Assembly: GCA_009760855.2 (NCBI GenBank)
Contig: WPIO01000052.1
Location: 2,997,573-3,061,572, forward strand
DNA from: Cristatella mucedo
Taxonomy: Eukaryota > Bryozoa > Phylactolaemata > Cristatellidae
Direction of reading: 5' to 3'
DNA: 64,000 nucleotides
Of this stretch, positions 34,085 to 45,359 are shown one piece after another (position 1 is the stretch's first letter; the number at the start of each line of letters is the position of its first letter). Under the pieces are notes generated by a model. The model was not told the DNA's origin. It made no database searches and saw only the letters and a program-made list of their open reading frames with translations. The position numbers were made by a program, and so were the translations under genes.

Positions 34085-37000
34085 TCACACCTTGGCCTTC
34101 TTTCTTCTTGGCCTTGCTGGCACTGTTTCCTCAGATGCGCCCGAGTCCGAGTCGGCAGCCTGTCCAGACTGGTTGGCTGCAAAAGCCCCTGCAGACTTCA
34201 CTTTCTCCAGTGCTGAAACTAAAAATCAGTATCATTGCAAAGAGGGCAGTCGAAAAGACTTGGGACGTGAGCAGCTGGCACAACCTGCATCAAGTACTAG
34301 CCAGAACAAAGGCAAACGAAATGGTAAACAGCCAGGTATCCAGTTGGATACGAAAGCATTTCTTGTGGTAAGGGATTGATTATGCATTTACACGTCTCCC
34401 GAAAGTAGACAGGATCATTCATTTCAAGAGCAGCACTCAATAAGAGTAATGCACTAAAAGTTTTCCTCACAGGTAAGTCGACTATTTAGCTTGCAGTAAG
34501 TGATTCCCTACACCTCTGTAAAGCATCTCTTGGAAGAGCTTAAGATATTATTAAGGAGCTGAACCGTGACTTTGATAGAACCAGCAAACATGCATGCGTG
34601 CGCACACACACTTACGCACCTGCACTAACGTTCACACCCTTATCACGAGACACCACCAGGAAGCCCAGCAGGCATTCGAGAAGGCCGGCCGGCAGAGTTG
34701 GAACAGCAAAAGCAAATGACCCTACTCTAAGTAATACCACATAATCAGCATGAAGATGACAATTATTTCGGCTATGGTAGCTTGAAAAGTCAAGTCAGCA
34801 GGATGTTCGATAAGCCCTGTCGTGTTACTATTGCTGATAGACGAACGTCAAAAACGCTCACTTGCAGTAGGCATCACGTCACTTTCAGCCAGCCCAAGTC
34901 CCCAGAGTAGCTCTTCAGAATGTAGGGCGATCGTTCCATCGGTTCTCACTATGAGAATGATTTTTAGACCTGGGGATAAACCCCAGATTTTGAGGAGATA
35001 ACTCCAAGCCTAGAGCCATTTTCTCTCTCAAAAATCGTCATAACTTCGGGTGTACATCAAACATATTTTGTCTTTTGGAAGGCACATGAAGCACAAAATT
35101 GATTGATTGACCAATATTTGGACCGTTAACCCTTATAGTATAGTACCTTGACGGCTCTGCTGCTGTAGAAGCTGCCATATTTGCTGCTGCTATTGCAGCT
35201 GCCAGCCTGGTTGCTGTACCAATTAAGGAGAAGTGGATCACGATTTTGATGCTAACATTTTTGGTTTGTTTCCGACTCCTCCTTTCCGCTACATATACTC
35301 TATCTCAGGCCGATATCATTGCCAACACTTTTATTTCTACCCCGATAACAACCAGCTCTACTTATCCTTCAACTCTTTTCAAGTCTAACACATAATACGA
35401 CTCACTTAATTCCCTTGCAGCCTGACTGGTACATCTTATCATCACTTCCGTGACGTCGGCCCATAATAGCAGCATGCGATTCCAAAACGACTACTCATTG
35501 GATGAACAAATTTCCTCCATGGTCAAGTTGGCCTACTTCCAGGAAAGGAATATCAAAATAAGGACATGCTTAAATTAAAGTATGAGCCAATTCAGTTCAC
35601 GTGTTTCTGGCATCGCGTCGAGATTACTGCAACTCAAGCAAAAAACTCAGCAGTCTGGTCAGTCATCAACAGCATAGCTGCGATAGCATACCCCTCCTGC
35701 CTGAGCTTCACTGGCTCCTTATCAAGTATGAACGGATTTCAATTGCTGTCTGGTGCCGCTTAACTTGTTTGCACCAGCCTACTTATCCTCCCTCTATCAG
35801 TGTGCTCTTTGCACCACCTGCTCCTCAGCATCTGGCCATCTTGCTGTCCATAGCACTAAATTAAACTCTTTTTGTTCCATCAGTTCATATGCACTGCAAG
35901 TCGGGAACTAGCTTCTAGCAGCGGTCACTAACGGCAATGAGCTTGTATAGTTTAATTATCAGCAAAAGATATATCTGTCCTCGCTAGGTTTCCCTTCGAC
36001 TAAGCGAATTCGTCTTTTTTTTATTTATTTATTGCCACATGCTTTGCATGCTTACCTGTGCATGATTCAGTGCACATTACCAGCCAAAAGTTCAACTGAC
36101 CCATGGCCTTAATTTTTTTCTTGTTTGCTCTAGCTTGCTGACATAAGCACCTGTCTGCTTTTGCATATTTGTGTAAGCATGAAACCTTTAATGTCACTAG
36201 CCCTTGGCCATTGATTCTCTTAAAGCGTGTCGTCAAGCTCCCGATATTTATCCCTCCCTCTTACGGTGATATACAAACGACCCATCATAATTACATTACC
36301 TAAGCACGACAATAACGAGATGCTAGAAAAAACCTATGCAATAATCTCCGGTTCGAGTTAAATCCAGGTAGAAATCCTAACTACAAGCTTCAGGTAATGG
36401 GCTACCACTGGCACATTGTTTGGATCACAACCAAACCAGTAATCGTCTACAAGTACTAAAAAAAAGAGTTCAAGCCGACACTGATTTCTGTAGAAGTACT
36501 ACTCTGACCAGCCCCTACCGAAAAAGATTTTAGCGTTCAGATCTATCCCGACCATAATGAATACTCAATACCAGAAACCAAATGGCTCACATACTGGGCT
36601 CATTCGTGCCAAAATACAAGAGAGATGCCTCAAGCATATAATAGTAATGCACTTGATAAAGCGCCCTCAGAGAACTCAATCTCTCTCTAGGCGCTTTACA
36701 TTTGCAGCAAAGGGAGATGCAATTGAATGGTGAGTAATATGCTTGATAAACAAACAAAATGAATAACATGGTTAGGGGTGACATGCACAGGGTCAGCATG
36801 CAAATGTGGTTAGTGGCAGCATGCACAGCATAAAGAGTAAGCCGAATACCGGCAGACTAAACAGTTACAAATCAATGCCTTGTCAAGCTCTCGACATGAT
36901 TCATGAAAGACATTACCTTGCTGTTCCAGAATACGATTCTGACTACGAATGTCGTCGATCTCCTGCTGATGCTTGTGATTCCGCTGTTTCATTATCTGAA

Positions 37001-40000
37001 TGTACTCGGTGGCTTTTTTTAGGATCTGCGCTCTTGACGCCTGTAAGGGCAGCGCTGTATGCTACTAAAGCAGAACCAGTATCAACCTGATGCTGCTTAA
37101 CAGCATTAACGGCCAAGCATTTGAGGTCGGTATATAGCAACAAAATAACTCAGATGGGGGCAATCAATTGCAAACCAATGGCATTACACGCACAATTGAC
37201 ATTGACATAGGCTGGCTGGCTTTTGTTTATAAGAAAGATAAACAAGATGAGCAATGATAAATAAGATAACTCAACAGTGCTTGGATAACTATCTTTGGGG
37301 AGAAGTATGTTCTCCAGAAATCGCATGCCAGTAGCCAATTAGTTCCTGACCAGTAGGAAGTGATAGTAGCTAAGGACTCTGCACCCTATTAGTGCAAGAG
37401 ACCAAAGCCTTCTGTATTGCCAAGATCCCTCTCCAACCTGTTCGTGTGTCAATGTGGCTTCTAATTCCTGACACATGAACAAGAATATAGAAGATAGTGT
37501 AACACAGAAGCTGCTACAGATAGATGAGCACGTCTCAAATCATGGATATCATAGTTCTAGGTTTTGCAACGGTTCTTAAGTCCAGTGACAAGGTGCTAGT
37601 AATTTACGACCCGAGACGTGAATTCGAACCATGCGGTAAGCAATCTGTATCTGCTGAATCAAGCGGGGGTGATAGTAAGTAAAGGCTAGCTATTAAACAG
37701 CCTTATTTTGCATAGCAGCTGAAGAGTCATAACAGCTATCACCACTTCTTGTAGTGAAAAATTAAGAATCGCTCACGGCAGGACTCGAACCCATTACCTG
37801 GGCGAGCACCTTATCCTTGGGCTAAGACCCACGTACATTGTGCTAAAGCTGTTCCATTGCATAAATGTGGATGTTGAATCAGCTGACTATTGCTACCCCA
37901 ACACTAGCCGGCTGATCATGCAATTTATACTTCCCTTAATAGGTACTTAATAAAAGTTTATTCAACCTGAGTTGCTCACAGTAAGCAGTGCCCCACCCAA
38001 AAAGCCACTCAATGGCATCACTTTTCGAAGGTGAAATCGTCTAACAGCTATCGTTTTAGAACAATATAGACAGAAACTAATCAACTGGCGTTTCTTTATA
38101 CTAGTGGTCGGATACTGCTCTTGCCTCTAGAATATAATACCTAAACCCCATCCTTGTGGGAGGGGGAAGAAGCCAGCCATGTGCGAAAGACTTGACTACA
38201 TTAGCCCAAGGGTGGAGGTGATGTGCTTCCATCTGACAGGACTTACAAAAGCAAATGTTATCAACCTGCCATTCTCCTCTCCTAATGCAACGCAATTTTT
38301 TATACATAAAATCTTTCTGAACGTTCCAAAGAGCATCTAAGTACCAGCTACTGCTGTTCTAGATCACGAGTTAGGTAGATGGCTAACTCCGAAATAAGTT
38401 CTACACCTTGTCCTGGATTCGCTAGCAACATGAAACAACTCAACTAGCACCGCCTTCCCTTTCCACAAGGCAATCCAGTTTCCCAGGCCAGAGGCAAGGG
38501 TCGGGATCTACAATGATCTTTCCAAGCTGTAAGACAAAGGTATTGGCGCTTTCACATTTCCAATAGCTACATCTTTCTATCCATCACGTGGATGCAGATT
38601 AGTTGGGGCGAAGTCTGAGCCTAGGCAAAACCGGAGCTATTAGGGGTTCTTTACCATCAGCTAGACCACCGTCTAAACTGAGATATCTCAAGTGGTTTAC
38701 AAGTTGAATTTTAGCCGTCGGCAACAATTTAGTGATGGCATTTGTCTGATGCTATAAAGAAAAAAACAACAATTTCATGGCTAGCTGAGTTTCCCACCAA
38801 CACTCCACTTAACTGGTGAAGATAAAAAACCGGATCTCCAGCATCGACTTCTGTTATCTTACGGTAATTCTTACAACCAATAAATTTATATAGGACGTCA
38901 CTCATGGCCGGTCAACCACAAGCTCTATGGAGTTCATGGGTACCGAAATACCAAGCATTCTAGTAGAGTTATACCAAGGAGTTATGACTAGCTCAAGCTC
39001 TCCATGATCATTTTTCGGTTGCTATTTAACAAGCAGTGATCAAAAGCACAGGCAATTATTATAACTTACACGTAGCTAGAGTCAGACGACCTTTAGTAGC
39101 ACAGAACTGAAATTACAGGTCAATTTGAAGAGAGAAAGGCCTGGAATTAATGCAAAGCTCGATCTCCCCCAATTTCAATACTTCTATCGACTTCAAACCT
39201 GCGAGCCTTCAACACAACTGGTTCTCGAGCAGGAAGGCCGCACCTCATTTCTTTCTTGGGTTCACACAAGCTATGTCAAAACACAACGCCCCTGTCTTTA
39301 TTCGAACTTCCCCAAGCGTCGACTGCCTCGATTATAGCATTAGCAGTACCACGGGCCAAGCAAAAGTCTTGGTTCAGTCAGAGAAGACGAGCTGACTTGA
39401 TTTTTTCCAGATATAAGTTGGGATGCGACTTACTTTTCGAGGTGCTCTAGAGAAAAAACTCTTTTCATTTCCCTATCCCAAGGATCAGCAGAACAATGAT
39501 TTTTTTAATTCGTTTGCTGAAGCAGTTCGATTGCTAATCATTTCTAACAGAATAATGCCAGGTCCAGGGCTGTTTTCAATGTTATTAGTAAATAACAATA
39601 ATAGTAATAACAAGACATTTCTATAGCATACCAAGAAAACCGAATCTCTTTCTCATCACTTTATATATGCTGGTACGCAAGCACATCAATAGGCTTGATA
39701 GGGCAGATGGCAGCATGCATAAGCACACAAAGGATCAAGCAAATGCTGTACAAGATGCTGCTTAAGCATCTTTTTAATGTCTAGTCAGGTGTTGGGGTGA
39801 CGTCAGTCGGGAGTGAGTTCCAGGCTTTGTGAGAATACCAACTACAAGCAGCCGTTTTGTAATAGCATACCAAGATAACGTGCAGATGTCACTGAACAAC
39901 ACAAGACAACCGATCTTGGGGGCAAAGTCCTCCAGCTTAAGGGTGACACTAAGCTGGCAAATTATAGCTCAAGATGATAAAGAGCAATACCAGAGCAAAA

Positions 40001-41743
40001 TAAATCCCTATGAGCAATCTCTGAAAAGAACGTTTTGAAGAACAGACCGAAACACTAGGCTGCAAGTCAACATTCAGGAAATCACAGAGCACTAACTCCA
40101 ACTCAAAAGCATCGTACTTCCAGTAAGCATGCAAAGGCTAACTAGGCCAAAGACTACTGTGTTAGGATGATAAAATGAAAGAGCCTATGCAGTCATTTTT
40201 CTAAACGTCAAAAAAGTGTGGCAGATTAACATCAGCAGCAGCAGCAGTTGGGAGCAGACTCGAGCCCTTACCAGGCTGATGTACTTATTTGCATTCTAAC
40301 GGTCACTATTTGGCTGGATGTTCATGGGATCGCAGGCAAATTATGCCTAGTGCCTGCTCTGTCCCTAAGCAAACCACTGGGCTGCCTTTGGTCTGAAATG
40401 ATCTGTTAATCTGTGTTGCAAACCAGGTGCAGTAAAAATTAATGGCCTCCCAGTGCCAGCACTGAGCAAGGTCAGTCACTACACGGACTATAGAATTGTA
40501 GAGAATCGTCACTAACACTACATCCATTTTCACGGTGTAGCACTTGGAAATGAGGACACTCAGAAATGAGGACACACAGGTAAAGAATACAACAGCTAGG
40601 GCTCCAGACCAACTCTTTGGAATGAACGAACATATGCCGGCAAACCGAGTCTGATCACATTGCTTGGGGTTGATACTGGAAACATGTCCACCAAGCTGAC
40701 GCGTCAGAGTCGAACATGTCGTCACGAGTCGATCATGTCGTCACGAGCAATCGGTACAACCCACTAGTGCAAAGCTGTCAATACAGCACAGCGAAAGCAG
40801 CTAACCACTAGCTACTCTTCACCTTGACGACTTTCTCTCCTTGTATCGTCGGCACCGAATCGCGAAGGCTGGTGAAGCTTTCCTTTATGTGGTCTCTCCT
40901 TTTCCTCTCAAGCGCGTTGTGGTGGGCTCTCTTTTCTGCCTAAAGAGAATTTGAGAAACTTCCAGACGCATTGAACAGAAGCATAAGATCATGCTAATCC
41001 AAGTGTCAAGAGCTAACGATCGTCGCCACCCTGGATGGCGGCCAAAACAGTGCTTTTTTTCTGGCATTGGTTCATGCTTCACTCCAGCGTCGTTCGATCA
41101 GTAGTGCTACGAAGCCAGAACCCTGGGTAGTTGGCCTACATGTCTCACAGCGATACCATGCCTCATATGGGCGTTTCAAAAGCAAGAGAGCGCTCGAACA
41201 GGCAGTTGCCTCACCGAATACTGCCAGCCAGCGCGCGTAGAGAATGTGCTAACATCATGGGGGAGATGTGCAAGCGGCAACCGCCGGCAGCCCAGAAGGG
41301 CAGATGGACAGGCGCAGAGGGCATGGGCAACGTGTCAAAGACGCGTGAATCCAGGTCGCGTCCGCGGCGCCTTTGCTGCGGAGCATACGGCTTTCGTCGG
41401 AAAGCGTCTAGCTAGCCAGCCGACGGGTGTCGCGGTGCTCCCCCCCCCCCCGGCAGGCCGCGCACGCTGCTATTGGCACAAGGAAGACAACAAAGCCCCC
41501 CCCACCCACCCGGGAGAGACTGGTTGCGTCGACTCGCCGCACTTACGGAAGTTTCACGACCCGTAAGGTCCGAGTTCAGTGATATGTTGTCTTGGTCGTC
41601 GTCTTCCTCCTAATAGGAAAGGGGGAAAACAATGCCTAGTCGAACGGCCGCCGCTACCGACGAGGGCAAACCGTTGCGCGTAAGAGCCAGGGGGTGACAC
41701 TTACATCACTTTCAATGTCTATTTCTCTGTCATCGTCGCTCAT
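34085..41743 (-). CDS. MAX: MAX bHLH-leucine zipper transcription factor, complete
   Basis: Join 41705-41743, 41547-41609, 40823-40939, 36917-37040, 34085-34218: about 158 residues (human MAX p22 has 160). MAX is the obligate nuclear partner of MYC, MXD and MNT proteins at CACGTG E-boxes. Exon 1 gives the acidic start [13 protein letters not shown]. Exon 2 adds an acidic stretch. Exon 3 gives the basic region and helix 1 ([19 protein letters not shown], with the base-contacting His, Glu and Arg). Exon 4 gives helix 2 and most of the zipper ([15 protein letters not shown] to NRILEQQ). Exon 5 gives VSALEK and a Ser/Asp tail ending in a basic RPRRKKAKV. The strong exon 3 donor (AAG/GTGAAG) adds Val-Val-Lys between GEK and ASRAQ, where other MAX proteins have no insert; a weak donor 9 nt earlier would remove it. 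Introns are 95, 607, 3782 and 2698 nt. Confidence 0.95.
35260..36310 (+). mobile_element. Diverged LINE (set C) in MAX intron 4
   Basis: Degenerate RT readings parallel to the copy at 28610-30190 (for example CTCAGGCCGATATCATTGCC, GTGACGTCGGCCCATAATAG), ending in CAAACGACCCATCATAATTA. It lies antisense to MAX. Confidence 0.65.
36642..36832 (-). mobile_element. LINE family A 3' end in MAX intron 4
   Basis: Antisense tail GCACTTGATAAAGCGCCCTC through GTGGTTAGTGGCAGCATGCA. It ends 85 bp downstream of MAX exon 4. Confidence 0.88.
37580..37850. mobile_element. Two SINE2 copies head to head (inverted pair) in MAX intron 3
   Basis: A degenerate plus-strand SINE2 (about 37580-37688; AATTCGAACC B-box region and GGTGATAGTAAGTAAAGG) runs directly into a minus-strand SINE2 (about 37688-37850; complement of the same body, B box complement ACTCGAACCC). 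Confidence 0.65.
37851..39587. other. MAX intron 3, unassigned
   Basis: Nothing recognised. Frames at 38101-38307 (-) and 39125-39395 (+) do not resemble known proteins. Confidence 0.4.
39588..39850 (-). mobile_element. Diverged LINE 3' end in MAX intron 3
   Basis: Antisense tail (AATAACAATAATAGTAATAA, CCGAATCTCTTTCTC) through to the GAGTTCCAGGCTTTG region. Confidence 0.65.
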
Positions 41744-42070
41744 GTTAAGTAAAGGACGTTCTCAGACAGCTTGCTCAGAGCAGCCGGCGGCCTCGGTCAA
41801 CCTAACGGCGGAAGGCTAAAATGGCGCTATAGAGACAGTGACCCACGCGAAAACCACGTGTCGCCAGCTGCGGCTGGCAGTTAATGCTCCGCCAAAAACA
41901 GACCATGCGAAATTTTTTTATTTTATTTTTAAGGCGCTTGAACGTTCTGCTGTCATTGGTAGCGCCGACAGGTCTCGACAACGTCGCACGTCGCCACCTT
42001 TGAACTGCTCTGCTGTGTCAGCGTACTGCTGTTGTGGGCGTTGCGCGAGGGGGGAAGCCCCCCCGAGGTA
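41744..42070. promoter_or_regulatory. GC-rich MAX upstream/promoter region
   Basis: A CpG-rich block spans MAX exon 2, exon 1 and sequence to about 42070. A YY1-like AAAATGGCGC lies at 41818-41827, 75 nt upstream of the MAX ATG (antisense orientation relative to MAX). Confidence 0.4.
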
Positions 42071-42093
42071 AAGCACTCTTTAATCAGTTGCAT

Positions 42094-42264
42094 CATGGTT
42101 GCGATTACGAAAACTCGTGGATTTGTGCTTTTAGTAGCTCGCTCAATTTTGAGAGTACACACGGATGAGCAATATGGTATAGCCGTCCCTGGCACGGCTG
42201 CAGGAACCGGAAGCATCACTCTTGGCCCGGTGGACTACTTTGCGTGGGGCACTGGCACTGGTTG
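42094..42264 (+). CDS. Small ORF divergent from MAX (56 codons), unrecognised
   Basis: ATG at 42094, stop TGA at 42262-42264; reads MVAITKTRGFVLLVAR, then a Gly/Thr-rich end. It lies about 350 bp upstream of MAX on the opposite strand, where a bidirectional promoter could drive it. No family is recognised and it may be chance. Confidence 0.15.
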
Positions 42265-42848
42265 AACGCCTAGTTCTCCTGCATCTGCTTCATTTCCTCT
42301 GCCAGTAAATTTCCAATAAACTTTAAGCAAACCCTTATATGAGAAAATGGTGTAGATAGGCTGCTATGAGGTCGCTCAATCTGCTCGTCTTTGCTGTGGT
42401 GGGACTGCTGCGAGCTAAATCAGCCAGATTATGACTGATAATCTTTATTCGTAGGTCCTGGGTTATAACGGCTAGGAGCAGATGACGCGATATTGTGTGG
42501 CCAAGGCACGCCATGAAATAGGAATGCAGTTGAGAATCCAGACTCGGCATTGGCGTATGCTGATATGCTGATTAAAGCTCATGGCCACGGAGCCGTTGGT
42601 GTACGCTATGGCCGCTACTAGCTATGTTAATGTATGAGCGCTCTTCGTCGTCGCTGCCGTGTCCGTGCTACTGTCGGCGTACCTTCGCGCATAGGTTCAG
42701 CAGCGACGTAGTCGCTAACTGTACCACAAGGTTCGGGCGTCAGCAGTATTCGTCGCGCTTTGGCTGAAACTAGCACCTCTACGAGCGAAGTTCTGATCGG
42801 ACGTGGAAGCCGCATACCACGTTAGTAACAATAAAAAAAACTACAAAA

Positions 42849-43000
42849 AATCCTAGCTGATTAAACAGCCTCTTTTTGTATAGCGACAGAAGAGCCTTTA
42901 CGGCTATCACCACCGTTTGCAGTGGCGATAAAGAATCGCCCACCGCAGGAATCGAACCCACGACCTCGGCGCCTTACCTGGTGTGCCATCACGGCTCACC
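42849..43000 (-). mobile_element. SINE2 copy
   Basis: Complement of the SINE2 body (CCTTTACGGCTATCACCACC) and B box (ATCGAACCCACGACC), ending in the A-box side. A short deletion lies between the boxes. Confidence 0.8.
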
Positions 43001-43189
43001 AACAATGGCTTCTCTATTGTTCCATGACAGCAAGTTTTCCTCGAGAGACGGTCTGATTAACAAGTCTAGCCGTTGTGTCACAGGTCCGACCAACAAGCTC
43101 GGGCCAGCTGTCACCAGGAATAAAGCATGGCGGACCTCGCATCTCGCATCTCGCGCCAACTCACCGCTTCATGCCGAACTGGCTATTTG

Positions 43190-43303
43190 CTTTCACAATT
43201 CTGTATCCTCTCTTGCAGCAATTTGTAATGCACCTGGATAGAGCTTTGGTTCTCTTAAGAGGCTACTCAAGACATTATTATTATTGTTATTATTATTATT
43301 ATG
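43190..43303 (+). mobile_element. LINE 3' end fragment
   Basis: TTGCAGCAATTTGTAATGCA, CTGGATAGAGCTTTGGTTCT and (ATT)n. Confidence 0.6.
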
Positions 43304-43334
43304 TGTTATTTTTTTGCTGCTTCCTCTATCCATT

Positions 43335-43808
43335 TGTGAGGGGAAATGACTCTGCAGCCTGCGAGCACTGGGAGGAGACCATGCGAGGGCTCAGACAGCC
43401 TCAACTCAATTCAACTCAAGATTCAACAGCCTGCTGCCCAAGCAGCCGCTGCCTGTTGAGTGGTGGAAGGGCAGACAATGACTCGGCAGTCCTGCCCATG
43501 GCCATGCATTGGCGGCATCTGTGGGGACATTCATCTACCACAAACTGCTGCCAGCTGTCGGGTGGGCTCGGAACGAACAATAGCTCGACAGTTCGAACAC
43601 AACACAACCATGGAATGTAAGGGCTGCCGAAGGAGTACGAGAAAAGAAGAGATGGCTCGACGATCCCTTCGAAGCCGGGCGCCGGCTGGAGTGCGTAGAC
43701 TGTGCATGGCTGGTTCGGTTTGGAGAATAAAGTGCTCGGGGATGGAGCCAGCAGGCTTGTTGCTCGGTCGACACAGCCCACCGACAGGTCGTGCGGATGC
43801 CTGTCACA
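43335..43808. mobile_element. Solo LTR with 5-bp target-site duplication
   Basis: A 474 bp segment starts TGTGA and ends TCACA, the short inverted ends typical of LTRs. It is flanked on both sides by CCATT (43330-43334 and 43809-43813). Inside, AATAAA occurs at 43726-43731 with about 75 bp to the right end, as expected for an R/U5 polyadenylation signal in plus orientation. No internal retroelement genes or second LTR are nearby, so it fits a solo LTR left by recombination. The superfamily is not determined. Confidence 0.75.
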
Positions 43809-43894
43809 CCATTGATGGCTATTGTACAACTATTATAAATATTTTCTTCCATCGCTTTGTTTCGTAATTAGCTACAGGGTTGCATAAGTAAACT

Positions 43895-44790
43895 CTCCCA
43901 AACGATAATAATAATAATAAAATAATAATAATAATGGGTGGCTATAGCGACGATATAGCACTCTAAGATCAATTGAATCTTGATCGAGACACGTTGCAAC
44001 TCGAGACAATTCGAGAGAAGCAATAACCAGGGGTTGATGACATGCACGGTATCACGGTTAAACGACCAAGCAAAAGCACACACAGATGAAAAGGGCTTTC
44101 GTTTTTCTGTCTGAAAGGGAAATCCAGTTCTTAAGCTTTTGCCAGCGCACCTATGCGCACAACTGAGCAGTGGACACAATCCAACTGCAGGGAGCTGTAC
44201 ATGACAGCCAAGGGTCGATGGCAAGCACGGTATCATGGTTAGACGAGCATACAAACGGGCACACAAGTCCCATGCTTATGCCAGCAGTGCATAAGCACAC
44301 AAGACACTCAGGGCTACCGGCGACAGCTGGTTAGTAACATGTACTGAATAGTATACAGGCACAAGCGCATAAAGCCGACCTGAACAGACGAGACAAGTTC
44401 ATCGGCGGCACATGGAAAGCTTTGCATGCAGTCGTGACAACTGAGCCTTAGGTGATACAATGTCAAGTGGTGACCAACGTCGGAACAAAGCTTCCGACTT
44501 TCGGTGCGTACGAATTGAAGGCCCGATCGCCGAAAGATTTCAGTCCAGTTCTAGGATCTGTGCTTGTTCGATCTCTCTTCGGGGTCGGTGTAGATTCAGC
44601 AAAGATTCCGTTCATATCATTGTCCGGCAGTGCTCACATTTTCAGCACTAGTTCTTTACTTAATGGGCTAAAGCATGGGCCATGGGGTATCACAAGTGTT
44701 AAGGAATACCGGTACTACAATAATAATAATAATAATAATAACACACTTGATAGAGCAACCTGAGAGAACTCAATCTCTTTCTACTCAGTC
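43895..44790 (-). mobile_element. Diverged LINE 3' region(s) with internal duplication
   Basis: Antisense (ATT)n at about 43905-43935, then 3' UTR-like sequence with two related segments (about 44030-44090 and 44210-44265), and an antisense RT-end reading near 44480-44545. A second antisense tail (ATT complement plus GAGAACTCAATCTCTTTCTA) lies at 44719-44783. Confidence 0.55.
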
Positions 44791-45204
44791 AAGCAGTTGA
44801 ACACTGAGTTAGGCAGTATTTGTGTGCAAATGGAATATAACGTACAGCTCCCTGCAGTTGGATGTTGTCCAATTGTGCCTATGGGTGCTTTGGCACAAGC
44901 TTAAGAACAGGATTTCCCTTTCAGACACAAAAACGAAAGCTTCTTCTGTAGCACAGGCTACACCTGCCTGCTCAGGAGTGCAGTGCAACCATAACGAGTA
45001 CAGCAACTCGTATTAGCAAACTAATACGATTTTCTGCCCAAAACCCAACATCAAAGTTAGCCAATTGGCATCCAGGGACCAAACTTTCACGGCTGTAAGC
45101 CACCAACCAAGCATCTGCTGGGGCCTTATTGGTGGTGCACTTTTTCATTATTGGGGATACACTCTATCATGCCTGCACATGGCTCAGCAACTCACTACCC
45201 ATAA

Positions 45205-45358
45205 GTGGTGTACAGCTGCCACAAAACTTAGAAGCCAGGCTTGTCTGTCGTGAGCATCGCAGTTGCTGCATAAGATCACTAGCAGCCTATCAACTTCATT
45301 TTGTCACTCACTTTTAGGTCCCTTCATTCTCTGGCAAGAGCCCACCTGTAAGAACTAT
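45205..45358 (+). mobile_element. LINE family A internal fragment
   Basis: CAGGCTTGTCTGTCGTGAGC to TCACTTTTAGGTCCCTTCAT, a late RT piece with deletions. Confidence 0.7.
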
Positions 45359-45359
45359 G

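Noticed and set aside
33995-34379. Three overlapping plus-strand frames of 73-112 codons
   Set aside because: They are antisense to MAX exon 5, whose splice sites and homology are clear.
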